A DNA stretch of 36,844 bases, from positions 1 to 36,844 of the forward strand of contig JADGFG010000015.1 in assembly GCA_016743995.1 (NCBI GenBank), in the 5' to 3' direction. The translations under genes were made by a program, and so were the position numbers. Shown in pieces: positions 18,391 through 25,935 of this stretch; the stretch's first letter is position 1; each line of letters opens with the position of its first letter. The notes beneath the pieces were generated by a model. It made no database searches, was not told the DNA's origin, and saw only the letters and a list, made by a program, of their open reading frames with translations. This stretch comes from Kangiellaceae bacterium (lineage in GTDB: Bacteria > Pseudomonadota > Gammaproteobacteria > Enterobacterales > Kangiellaceae).

Positions 18391-19665
18391 ATGGCTGTTC
18401 AAGCACTAAAAAAAGATAGAAAAAATATAAAAAGAACCGGTAAACCCGCCAAAGTGGTGAAACAAGCCAGTTATGCATGGCAAGGTGCGGACAAAAAAGG
18501 CCAGAAAGTCACAGGTGAAATGTCTGCAGCTACTCCGGCTATTGTTAAAGCACAATTACGTAAACAGGGCATCAGCCCGATAAAGGTCACCAAAAAATCA
18601 CAACCAATGTTTGGTGGGGGGAAAGGTAAACCCGTCGATGCAAAAGATGTGGCCATGTTTTCACGTCAGATTGCTACCATGATGAAAGCTGGTGTGCCGC
18701 TGGTTCAATCCTTTGAAATTATTGGTCAGGGCCATGAAAAACCCAGAGCTCAGGAACTGTTGCTTGGAGTAAAAGCCGATATTGAATCAGGTAATACGAT
18801 GGCTGATTCATTACGTAAACAACCCAAATACTTTGATGATCTCTTTTGTGATTTGGTTGATGCGGGTGAGCAATCTGGTTCACTGGAAAACATGCTGGAC
18901 AGAATTGCAACCTATAAAGAAAAAACCGAAGCATTAAAATCCAAAATTAAAAAAGCCATGAGCTACCCGATTGCGGTTGTGGTAATTGCAGTAGTTGTTA
19001 CTTCTATCCTGCTGGTTAAGGTGGTTCCTCAGTTTCAGGAAATCTTTCAGGGCTTTGGTGCTGACTTACCAGCATTTACTTTATTTGTTATTGGTATTTC
19101 TGAATTTATGCAGGAATCCTGGTTTTTCTTCCTGATCGTTATGATTGCTTCCGGTGTTGGCTATAAAATGCTCTACCAGCGTTCAAAAAAGACCCGCGAC
19201 AGGCAGGACAAAGCCTTATTAAAATTTCCAGTTATCGGGCCTATTTTACATAAAGCCGCAGTGGCAAAATTTGCACGTACGCTGTCCACCACGTTTGCCG
19301 CCGGTGTACCGCTGGTAGAAGCTTTAGAATCTGCTGCGGGGGCTTCGGGTAATGCGCTCTATCGAGATGCCATTTTAAGAGTTAAAGATGATGTGACCAC
19401 CGGTCTGCAGATGAATATGGCCATGCAGTCTACCGGTGTTTTCCCTAATATGGTGGTACAGATGATTGCTATTGGTGAAGAGTCAGGTTCGATTGATGCC
19501 ATGCTGTCAAAAGTGGCAGATATTTATGAGCAGGAAGTTGATGATGCGGTCGATGGGCTTAGTGCACTGATTGAACCTTTGATAATGTCAATTCTGGGTG
19601 TGCTGATTGGTGGCCTCATTATTGCCATGTACCTGCCGATCTTCCAGCTTGGTGCAGTTATCTGA
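18391..19665 (+). CDS. pilC: Type IV pilus inner-membrane platform protein PilC
   Basis: This 424-residue GspF/PilC protein anchors the PilB motor in the inner membrane. Two repeated T2SSF domains are visible, each opening with a FSRQIATMMKAGVPL or FARTLSTTFAAGVPL string. Each contains the GEQSGSLENMLD or GEESGSIDAMLS motif. Membrane helices lie at about residues 190-215, 225-250 and near the C-terminus (LIMSILGVLIGGLIIAMYLPIF). The basic N-terminal tail of about 30 residues is usual. AGGATTAAACT before the ATG gives a good ribosome binding site. It is co-directional with pilB, 15 bases downstream, and is followed by a terminator-like hairpin. Confidence 0.96.
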   Translation: MAVQALKKDRKNIKRTGKPAKVVKQASYAWQGADKKGQKVTGEMSAATPAIVKAQLRKQGISPIKVTKKSQPMFGGGKGKPVDAKDVAMFSRQIATMMKAGVPLVQSFEIIGQGHEKPRAQELLLGVKADIESGNTMADSLRKQPKYFDDLFCDLVDAGEQSGSLENMLDRIATYKEKTEALKSKIKKAMSYPIAVVVIAVVVTSILLVKVVPQFQEIFQGFGADLPAFTLFVIGISEFMQESWFFFLIVMIASGVGYKMLYQRSKKTRDRQDKALLKFPVIGPILHKAAVAKFARTLSTTFAAGVPLVEALESAAGASGNALYRDAILRVKDDVTTGLQMNMAMQSTGVFPNMVVQMIAIGEESGSIDAMLSKVADIYEQEVDDAVDGLSALIEPLIMSILGVLIGGLIIAMYLPIFQLGAVI

Positions 19666-19721
19666 TTAGTCAGTATTTTTTTAATCGCTATATTTTAGAT
19701 CAGTACGTTATATTTAGTCAT

Positions 19722-19752
19722 AGCCCGGCACTTTCACCTGCCGGGTTATTTT
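19722..19752 (+). terminator. Probable intrinsic terminator after pilC
   Basis: A nine-pair stem (AGCCCGGCA at 19722-19730 with TGCCGGGTT at 19739-19747, one G-T wobble) closes an eight-base loop and is followed by ATTTTA. It sits 57 bases after the pilC stop and 77 before pilD, so it may separate pilBC from pilD transcription partly or fully. Confidence 0.65.
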
Positions 19753-19828
19753 ACTGACCGAAGGTTCGTTCTCAAATAACACAAACCCCTTCTAACTCCA
19801 ACAAAATCGGCCCGAATACCGCAAGTCT

Positions 19829-20749
19829 ATGAATCAAATTATTTCCGCTTTAGAATATTACCCAACGATATTAATCATTTGCACCGGCATCTTTGGACTG
19901 CTAGTTGGCAGCTTTCTCAATGTTGTTATTTTTCGTTACCCCATTATGTTGTTTCGAGAATGGGAGTCGATGGCAAAGGAGATATTGAAAGAACGCGGTT
20001 ATAAACTAAGCTCTCCGAAAAAACAGGAGGATGGGACATATGGTGATAATCAACCTGAAACATTTAACCTGACGGTTCCCCGCTCTGCCTGTCCTAAATG
20101 TGAACATAAGATTACAGCGCTGGAAAATATTCCCCTCTTCAGTTATCTGTTTTTAAAAGGCCGGTGCCGTGGCTGCAAAACACCTATTTCGATCAGATAC
20201 CCATTTGTTGAGTTACTTACCGGGATCGCTTTTGCCTTTTGTGCGTTTCATTTTGGTTTTGGCTGGCCGCTACTTTTTGCAATAATTATCACGGCTTACT
20301 TTGTCGCCCTGAGTTTTATCGATATTGATCACCAGATTTTACCGGACAACATGACCCTGCCCTTGCTCTGGTTAGGACTATTACTGGCCCTTAACCAGAC
20401 CTATATAGAGTTAAGTAATGCGATCATCGGCGCAGCCGCTGGTTATCTGGTTTTGTGGAGTATTTACTGGTTGTTTAAATTATTAACTGGCAAAGAAGGC
20501 ATGGGGTATGGTGATTTTAAGTTACTCGCGGTCATTGGTGCGCTCGTTGGCTGGCAAAAGCTGCCAATCGTTATTCTGCTCTCGGCCAGTGTTGGTGCTA
20601 TTATCGGGGGTGGACAGCTATTAATACAGAAAAAAGATTCACAAACAAAAATTCCCTTTGGCCCCTACCTTGCGGTTGCTGGCTGGGTGACTTTTTTATG
20701 GGGAGATAGCCTGTTTAATAGTTACATGCAATTCTCTGGTTTAAGGTAA
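19829..20749 (+). CDS. pilD: Prepilin leader peptidase / N-methyltransferase PilD
   Basis: This 306-residue aspartic membrane protease cleaves and N-methylates type IV prepilins and type II secretion pseudopilins. The methyltransferase half has the two CxxC pairs Cys88/Cys91 and Cys113/Cys116. The protease half has the two catalytic aspartates, Asp165 in FIDIDHQILPD and Asp229 in GYGDFKL. About eight membrane helices are visible. The last eight codons, MQFSGLR plus stop (20726-20749), form the first unit of the 24-bp array that runs on to coaE. The start at 19829 has only a weak ribosome binding site. Confidence 0.96.
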   Translation: MNQIISALEYYPTILIICTGIFGLLVGSFLNVVIFRYPIMLFREWESMAKEILKERGYKLSSPKKQEDGTYGDNQPETFNLTVPRSACPKCEHKITALENIPLFSYLFLKGRCRGCKTPISIRYPFVELLTGIAFAFCAFHFGFGWPLLFAIIITAYFVALSFIDIDHQILPDNMTLPLLWLGLLLALNQTYIELSNAIIGAAAGYLVLWSIYWLFKLLTGKEGMGYGDFKLLAVIGALVGWQKLPIVILLSASVGAIIGGGQLLIQKKDSQTKIPFGPYLAVAGWVTFLWGDSLFNSYMQFSGLR

Positions 20750-20773
20750 ATGATACCTTCAGATTTAGAATAA
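20750..20773 (+). CDS. Possible 7-residue relay ORF (MIPSDLE) directly after pilD
   Basis: The ATG follows the pilD TAA with no gap, and its own TAA (20771-20773) is followed directly by the next ATG. There is no Shine-Dalgarno sequence, so translation would need re-initiation by ribosomes finishing pilD. It is the second unit of the 24-bp array. Whether it is translated is unknown. Confidence 0.25.
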   Translation: MIPSDLE

Positions 20774-20872
20774 ATGAAACTTTTTGATTTAAAACAAATG
20801 ATATTTTTCGGCTTAAAACAAATGAAACTTTTCGGTTTAAAACAAATGAAACTTTTCGGTTTAAAACAATGA
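20774..20872 (+). CDS. Possible 32-residue small ORF made of four 8-residue repeats
   Basis: Four array units in one frame encode a small basic, amphipathic peptide, with unit consensus MKLFGLKQ. It ends at TGA 20870-20872 because the fourth unit has lost one base. Its start abuts the previous TAA, and its stop overlaps the next ATG as ATGA. No ribosome binding site precedes it. It may be a translated relay peptide or a by-product of repeat growth. Confidence 0.3.
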   Translation: MKLFDLKQMIFFGLKQMKLFGLKQMKLFGLKQ

Positions 20873-20916
20873 TATTTACTGGTTTAAAATCAATAACTTT
20901 TTCCGGTTCAAAATAA
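20869..20916 (+). CDS. Possible 15-residue relay ORF directly before coaE
   Basis: This ORF begins in the ATGA overlap with the preceding small ORF and reads MIFTGLKSITFSGSK. It ends at TAA 20914-20916, immediately before the coaE ATG. It covers the last two units of the 24-bp array. No ribosome binding site is visible; expression would depend on coupling. Confidence 0.25.
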   Translation: MIFTGLKSITFSGSK

Positions 20917-21561
20917 ATGTCTTTCAACACCCTGTTAAAAATAGGGCTGACGGGCGGCATTGCTTCGGGAAAATCGGAAGTCAGTCGGCTCTTTGTAGCA
21001 AAAGGCATTGACGTTATTGATGCTGATAAAATAGCCCGCGATCTTTTTTCACCACAAAGCCCGTTATTATCAGAACTGAAACAAAAATTTGGAAAAGAGA
21101 TATTCCTGGATGATGATACGCTGGACAGAAAAGCGTTGGGTAAAATTGTCTTTAATTCAGCAAAAGATTTAAACTGGTTAAATCAACTGACACACCCCCT
21201 GGTCACCAGAGAAATAAAAAAACAGCTGAGCAAGGTGAGTTCACATTACGTGGTCCTGGATATCCCCCTGCTCATCGATCATAGTGGTAGCGTTCCTGTT
21301 CACCTTGCTGCACTGGTTGACCGAATTTTAGTCATTAATGTAGAACCTGAAACTCAAATTCAGCGAATTTGCCAACGTGATAACCTGAAACGAACTGACG
21401 CCATAGCCATTATTAAGAATCAATCCAGCACAGAGCAGAAAATGGCCCTGGCAGATGACATAATTGATAACGATGACTCAATTTCTGCGCTTGAATCCGG
21501 CGTCACTCTACTCCATAATCACTACCTGAATATCGCCAGAACTCGCGTGGAGAAACTGTGA
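20917..21561 (+). CDS. coaE: Dephospho-CoA kinase
   Basis: This 214-residue P-loop kinase performs the last step of coenzyme A synthesis, phosphorylating the ribose of dephospho-CoA. The Walker A loop GLTGGIASGKS is at residues 10-20. VIDADKIARDLF, KLNWLNQLTHPLV-type and VLDIPLLID segments, and the QIQRICQRDN lid, are standard for CoaE. The start ATG directly follows a TAA and has no Shine-Dalgarno sequence; its first eight codons continue the 24-bp periodicity of the upstream array. It overlaps zapD by four bases (GTGA). The pilD-coaE-zapD order is conserved in gammaproteobacteria. Confidence 0.96.
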   Translation: MSFNTLLKIGLTGGIASGKSEVSRLFVAKGIDVIDADKIARDLFSPQSPLLSELKQKFGKEIFLDDDTLDRKALGKIVFNSAKDLNWLNQLTHPLVTREIKKQLSKVSSHYVVLDIPLLIDHSGSVPVHLAALVDRILVINVEPETQIQRICQRDNLKRTDAIAIIKNQSSTEQKMALADDIIDNDDSISALESGVTLLHNHYLNIARTRVEKL

Positions 21562-22376
21562 CTCTATCAAAATCGGCTAAGCCTGTTGAACCCAGTCTGG
21601 ATAATCAGACTCAGCCAGGTATTCTGTTTGAGTATCCGGTAAAAGAACAATTACGTGGCTTTCTTCGACTCGAAGCACTGTTTCAACAGTTTGAACGTAA
21701 CCGTACTGCCAGTCATCGAGATAACCATCTTCATGCACTGAAACTGTTATTTGAAATTCTTGAAATTCTGGAACGCGGAGACACTCGAGCTGAGCTGACT
21801 CGTGAATTGGCAAAATTGTCTGAAACTTATACTCAACTGGCAGAAAACCCGGATATTGACGACGGCAAGCTAAAAACCTTTCTAAAACAGGTTAAACAGT
21901 TACAAGAGTGGGTATTTAGCTATAAAGGCAAATTTGGCGAAAAACTGCGCAAAACACCTTTTATTGAAAGTGTAAAACAAAGAACCAGCTTACCTGGCGG
22001 TGCCTGCCATTTTGACTGCCCAGACCTCTTTTTATTTTTAAATCAACCGGTTAAGGATAAACAGGAAAAACTGTCAAACTGGGTAGAAGATGTCAAAGGC
22101 GTTCAGACCAGTATTGAAGTGATACTGAGAATGTTACGCGAAAACGGTAAATGGCGAACAGAACAGGCTCCTATGGGCAGCTTTTTGATTGAGACTCCAG
22201 ATAATCCGATACAATTATTGCGGATTAAGTTACCTGCCGATGCCAATATTTTTCCTGAATTCAGCTGTGGGAAGCACTGTAGCCATATTCATTTTATGCG
22301 TTTTAATGAAGATAACAGGAAGGTGCCTGTTCGTGAATCTATCGAGTTTGAGCTGGCCTGTTGTCAGCCGCTATAG
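21558..22376 (+). CDS. zapD: Cell division protein ZapD (YacF/DUF1342)
   Basis: This 272-residue cytoplasmic protein binds FtsZ and bundles its filaments at the division site. The FEYPVKEQLRGFLRLEALF opening, the FIESVKQRTSLPGGACHFDCP centre and the late PMGSFLIETPDNPIQLLRI segment are typical of ZapD. The start is GTG inside the coaE stop (GTGA overlap), suggesting coupled translation. In many relatives the small zinc protein gene yacG follows; it is not found here, and the sequence after zapD goes into non-coding DNA and a 16-bp repeat array. Confidence 0.94.
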   Translation: MTLSKSAKPVEPSLDNQTQPGILFEYPVKEQLRGFLRLEALFQQFERNRTASHRDNHLHALKLLFEILEILERGDTRAELTRELAKLSETYTQLAENPDIDDGKLKTFLKQVKQLQEWVFSYKGKFGEKLRKTPFIESVKQRTSLPGGACHFDCPDLFLFLNQPVKDKQEKLSNWVEDVKGVQTSIEVILRMLRENGKWRTEQAPMGSFLIETPDNPIQLLRIKLPADANIFPEFSCGKHCSHIHFMRFNEDNRKVPVRESIEFELACCQPL

Positions 22377-22496
22377 ATTTGTGATGCTGACAAAGGGTTT
22401 TCTGTCAATTCAACCTGAATATAAATATCTTAATACCGATAATAGCTTGTCGGCAATGAACTGGTGCTAACAGTCCGCGAATAATATATTCAGGTT

Positions 22497-22593
22497 GTAA
22501 TCTTGTTCTAAACTACTCCTTCTCTAAACTTCAGTTGTTCCAAACTACTCTTGTTCTAAACTACTCTTGTTCTAAATTTCGTCTTGTTCTAAG
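22497..22593. repeat. 16-bp tandem array overlapping the 3' end of the choice-of-anchor H gene
   Basis: Six units of CTACTCTTGTTCTAAA (plus strand) start at 22497, 22513, 22529, 22545, 22561 and 22577. The two central units are identical, the outer ones are degenerate, and the last is 17 bases. On the minus strand the two right-hand units encode the final residues RTRRNLEQE and the stop codon (22561-22563); the other four lie downstream of the stop. Because 16 is not a multiple of three, unit gain or loss inside the gene would change its tail. Confidence 0.92.
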
Positions 22594-23799
22594 TTCTTTT
22601 GCTTTCAGGCTAGCGGTCACCAGTATGATAAGCAACAACATGACCCCTAGAGAACCACCACCAGACTCATGAGTAACAACGGCGTGACCCTGGTCGATAT
22701 GATCCGGCGTTGTATCAGGGTAATTGATTTGATAGTCAAAATCCTGAGACTCAACGGGTAATCGGCTTAACGCTGAAAAATCTTGCGCGGCATTAGCTAA
22801 AACCTGGCCCGTCAGGCTGTCAATAAGTTGTATTTGCACATCATACCAACCTGACAGATAACCGGCTTCTAATACGAGATCAATCAATTCAGTCTGGTTC
22901 CCTATAATAAAATCAGTAGTCTCCACCAACTGTCTTTGCAATGTATGGGTGTTGGTCAGGTTTACTTCAGCATAGGCACTTCTGCCTGAGTTGATAGTAT
23001 CTATGTCGTACTCCAACAACAAATGAGTAAAAAAGCCATCGTAATCCCGATCTTGTACCAACTCTGATGCGACATAGGTTATTCGAGTATTATTACTATT
23101 AAGCTCATGCTCATCATCTTCCAGAGGCAATGCATATAAGCTACTAAACTCATCACTACTCACCGAATCAACAATGCCAGAATAACCTGCCTCATATAAA
23201 TCGATTAAAACGTCATAATCACCTGTTGGAAAGTTGTAATTAAGGCCTGTAGCCACACTATAGTAATCATGAGAATCGAAACTATGAATCGTAAAAATAT
23301 CGGTTGTTGCTATATGAACCCACGCTCCCCCGCCCTGACTCAGGTAGATATCAGCATAGACATCTGCAAAGCCGCCTGAGTAATTCGCATCAAAATTTAT
23401 CGTAAATTCACTGTAATAACCGTCTCCGTCGTAATCACTGTCAAGACTGACCCAGCTATCATAAATTTCAAAAAAAGACGCTTTGCTGGACAATAGAGGT
23501 GAAGACAGACGAGTCTTAGCAAGCGTTGTTTTATTGACTCCAGCATTAATACTTCGTTTTTTCAGCGTCGTTTTTCGTCGTTCAACTCTGATTTGTCCCT
23601 GACTCTGTCCCTTCTCTATTATTTGTTGCTTCTCTACTAATTGGCGCTTCTGACTAGACTGAAGCTCGCGAGTACTGGCAGAAAACCCCGTTGAGACAGT
23701 CTGTTTTTGAGTTGATTCATACCTGACCGATGTTTCTGGCTGTGCAGCATAACTACTAAAAGTTAACAAACTTACTGATAGAACGATGAACTTATTCAT
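22561..23799 (-). CDS. Choice-of-anchor H family surface protein with GlyGly-CTERM tail
   Basis: This 412-residue exported protein has an N-terminal signal peptide (MNKFIVLSVSLLTFSSYAA, cleavage near residue 19) and a basic, low-complexity stretch to about residue 95. Two beta-rich repeats of about 120 residues follow, each with a D-D-G-x-Y/F-x-E/H-type segment (SDYDGDGYYSEFTINFD; RDYDGFFTHLLLEYD). The C-terminus is a GlyGly-CTERM-like sorting signal: GGGSLGVM at about 380, one hydrophobic helix, then a basic tail. Such tails are processed by rhombosortase. This matches what is annotated as choice-of-anchor H. Its binding partner is unknown. CGGAGG sits five bases before the ATG. The tail codons lie in a 16-bp tandem repeat. 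Confidence 0.85.
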   Translation of the reverse strand: MNKFIVLSVSLLTFSSYAAQPETSVRYESTQKQTVSTGFSASTRELQSSQKRQLVEKQQIIEKGQSQGQIRVERRKTTLKKRSINAGVNKTTLAKTRLSSPLLSSKASFFEIYDSWVSLDSDYDGDGYYSEFTINFDANYSGGFADVYADIYLSQGGGAWVHIATTDIFTIHSFDSHDYYSVATGLNYNFPTGDYDVLIDLYEAGYSGIVDSVSSDEFSSLYALPLEDDEHELNSNNTRITYVASELVQDRDYDGFFTHLLLEYDIDTINSGRSAYAEVNLTNTHTLQRQLVETTDFIIGNQTELIDLVLEAGYLSGWYDVQIQLIDSLTGQVLANAAQDFSALSRLPVESQDFDYQINYPDTTPDHIDQGHAVVTHESGGGSLGVMLLLIILVTASLKAKELRTRRNLEQE

Positions 23800-24129
23800 T
23801 GGAACCTCCGGATAAATGGCTTTTTAACCGCTTTATTGTTGTTAAAACCATTTAACCATCATCTCTATGAACGATAACTGAACACAATTTAACTTTTACT
23901 TAAACAAATTAACATCGACTGACAAACCCTTAAAATACTTCTAGGTATACCCAAACTCCCTGGAAATAAGCTGACTTTTGTAAAATAGTGACTCACCAGG
24001 CGAAAATGAACAAAGTTTGTAATCAAATTCCACCAGGTCACCAGTTTTTATTACGAGTGAACGACAAATATCAAAATAAAGTGTTAACATTGGCAACAAT
24101 AGAATAAAACAAACAAATGCGGAGTAATC
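23800..24129. other. Divergent intergenic region (330 bases)
   Basis: The region lies between the divergent choice-of-anchor H and metallopeptidase genes and must hold both promoters. Each gene has a clear ribosome binding site (CGGAGG on the minus strand, GCGGAG at 24119 on the plus strand). A TAGAAT -10-like box lies near 24099-24104, with no good -35. The block at 23946-23967 is shared with the hutG/hutC intergenic region. No ORF of note was seen. Confidence 0.5.
23946..23967. repeat. Dispersed repeat, copy 1 (TATACCCAAACTCC...)
   Basis: These 22 bases match 28616-28637 at 21 of 22 positions. The first 14 bases are also the exact reverse complement of 28652-28665. In this copy no second inverted arm follows, so it looks like half of a hairpin element. 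Confidence 0.7.
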
Positions 24130-25833
24130 ATGAAACTAAAACTGGTAACAAGTGTTGTTCTGGGATTATTAATGGCCGGTTGCAATCAAAGTGGCGAAGA
24201 AACGAACAAAGCAGATGACAACGATAAACTAAAAAAAGTCACCTCCCCTGCCATGAGCAAGATAGAACCAGACACAACAGCAGACAAGCCCATGTCTCGT
24301 TTTGAAATTTATAAAAAAGTTGAGCTTAACAGTGATTTAAGCCACCTGAGCATCAACCAGAAAAAAATGATTGGCCTTTTAATTGATGCGTCGAAGATCA
24401 TGGACACACTTTTCTGGAAACAGACTTATGGCAACCCTGAAACATTATTCAGTCGCATAAAAGACCCTTCTGCTCAGCATTTTGCAAAAATCAACTATGG
24501 TCCCTGGGACAGACTGGATGGCGACAAACCATTTATTGCTGAATATTCCGACAAACCACTGGGCGCACAGTTTTACCCAGATGACATGACAAAGGAAGAG
24601 CTTGATGCTTCAAAATTAAAAGATAAAAAGGGACTTTATTCAATCGTTAAACGGGACTCCGTAGGTCAGTTATATACGGTCCCATTTCATATTGAATATA
24701 AAAGCGAACTCTCAAAAGCTTCAGCAATACTCAAGCAGGCTGCCAGACTTGCTGACAATAAAGAGTTTAAACAATATCTTAATTTACGAGCAGATGCACT
24801 GTTAACTGATGACTTTCAAAAAAGTGATTTCGCATGGATGGATATGAAAACCAATCCCATTGAAGTCGTTATTGGTCCCATAGAAACTTATGAAGACCAG
24901 CTATTTGGATATCGAGCAGCTTATGAAGCGGTTGTGCTAATAAAAGATACCGAATGGAGTAAAAAACTGAGTAAATACGCAGCTCTATTACCTCAGCTAC
25001 AAAAAGATCTACCGGTTGATGACAAATACAAGCAGGAAAAACCAGGCACTGATTCTGATCTGAATGCCTATGATGCCGTTTATTATGCTGGAGATGCCAA
25101 CGCTGGGATGAAATCTTTTGCCATTAACTTACCAAATGATGAAGAAGTACAACTGGCAAAAGGGGCTCGCAGACTACAGTTAAAAAATACAATGAAAGCC
25201 AAATTTGATCATATTATGGTGCCAATAGCCAATGAACTCATTGCCAAAGACCAGAGACAGTTTATTAAATTTAAAGCGTTTTTTGCTAATACTATGTTTC
25301 ACGAAGTCGCTCATGGACTTGGTGTAAAAAACACCATTAATAACTCTGGCTCTGTTCGAAGCAGCCTTAAGGAAACAGCATCTGCTCTGGAAGAAGGTAA
25401 GTCAGATATTCTCGGACTTTATATGATTGCTAAACTCTACGAGTCTGGTGATATCACTGAAGGTAAGTTAATGGATAATTATGTGACTTTTCTGGCAGGG
25501 ATTTTCAGAAGTGTTCGTTTCGGTGCATCCAGTGCTCACGGAAAAGCCAATATGGTCAGGTTTAACTTCTTTAAGGAACTGGGGGCGTTTAATCGTGATG
25601 CTCAAACAGGACTTTATCGTGTTAATTTTGACGGCATGACGATTGCGATAAAAGAACTATCCAGACTCATCTTAACCATTCAGGGAGATGGAAATTACGA
25701 AGGTGCGGTAAAATTACTGGCCGAAAAAGGAGTTATTGGCGAACAACTCGGTAAAGACCTGGCTCTTCTTGAGCGAGCTGCAATTCCAGTCGACATCATC
25801 TTTGAGCAAGGCAAATCAGTTCTGGGAATTTAA
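24130..25833 (+). CDS. Lipoprotein zinc metallopeptidase, dipeptidyl-peptidase III (M49)-like
   Basis: This 567-residue protein begins with a lipoprotein signal (lipobox LMAGC, Cys18), so it is probably membrane-anchored and faces the periplasm or cell surface. The zinc site is visible as HEVAH (His391, Glu392, His395) with EEGKSD about 30 residues later (Glu421/422, Asp426). This is the spacing of the M49-like group, although classical DPP III has an extra residue in HEXXGH. YGPWDRLDG near the N-terminus and DLNAYDAVYYAGDANAG are hallmarks of bacterial proteins often annotated as DPP III family or Zn-dependent hydrolase. It probably removes dipeptides from peptides; the substrate is untested. 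GCGGAG precedes the ATG. A strong hairpin follows the gene. Confidence 0.82.
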   Translation: MKLKLVTSVVLGLLMAGCNQSGEETNKADDNDKLKKVTSPAMSKIEPDTTADKPMSRFEIYKKVELNSDLSHLSINQKKMIGLLIDASKIMDTLFWKQTYGNPETLFSRIKDPSAQHFAKINYGPWDRLDGDKPFIAEYSDKPLGAQFYPDDMTKEELDASKLKDKKGLYSIVKRDSVGQLYTVPFHIEYKSELSKASAILKQAARLADNKEFKQYLNLRADALLTDDFQKSDFAWMDMKTNPIEVVIGPIETYEDQLFGYRAAYEAVVLIKDTEWSKKLSKYAALLPQLQKDLPVDDKYKQEKPGTDSDLNAYDAVYYAGDANAGMKSFAINLPNDEEVQLAKGARRLQLKNTMKAKFDHIMVPIANELIAKDQRQFIKFKAFFANTMFHEVAHGLGVKNTINNSGSVRSSLKETASALEEGKSDILGLYMIAKLYESGDITEGKLMDNYVTFLAGIFRSVRFGASSAHGKANMVRFNFFKELGAFNRDAQTGLYRVNFDGMTIAIKELSRLILTIQGDGNYEGAVKLLAEKGVIGEQLGKDLALLERAAIPVDIIFEQGKSVLGI

Positions 25834-25854
25834 TCTGCTATTTTTAGTTTGATA

Positions 25855-25900
25855 TAAAAAAAGAGAACAAGAAGAATGATCATTTTTCTTGTTCTCTTAT
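25855..25900. terminator. Bidirectional intrinsic terminator between convergent genes
   Basis: A 13-base arm AAGAGAACAAGAA (25861-25873) pairs perfectly with TTCTTGTTCTCTT (25886-25898). The 12 bases between them contain the self-complementary AATGATCATT. A run of A on the left gives a T-run for the minus strand, so it should end the minus-strand 173-residue gene well and the plus-strand peptidase gene at least partly. Confidence 0.88.
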
Positions 25901-25935
25901 TGCCAGATTCAATCATTACAGGTACACGAATTTTT

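Larger units (their letters stand above)
20726..20916 (+). repeat. 24-bp (8-codon) tandem array from the end of pilD to the coaE start
   Basis: Eight units begin at 20726, 20750, 20774, 20798, 20822, 20846, 20869 and 20893. All are 24 bases except the sixth, which is 23. The best unit is ATG AAA CTT TTC GGT TTA then AAA CAA, that is MKLFGLKQ. In order the units read MQFSGLR*, MIPSDLE*, MKLFDLKQ, MIFFGLKQ, MKLFGLKQ, MKLFGLKQ, MIFTGLKS and ITFSGSK*. coaE starts in the same register with MSFNTLLK. Conservation is highest in the middle, so the edges look older. No spacers occur, so it is not a CRISPR array. Confidence 0.95.

Noticed and set aside
20726..20916. CRISPR array
   Set aside because: Units are directly adjacent without unique spacers, no cas genes are present, and the units diverge gradually. 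The same reasoning excludes the 14- and 16-bp arrays.
20715..21008. 97-codon antisense frame across the 24-bp array, encoding VLNRKVSF repeats
   Set aside because: Open because the 24-bp unit has no stop in that frame. It covers the coaE start on the wrong strand and has no promoter or ribosome binding site that I can see. Kept only as part of the repeat description.
22189..22470. 93-codon frame overlapping the zapD 3' end
   Set aside because: Out-of-frame reading of zapD continuing into non-coding DNA; no domain, no ribosome binding site.
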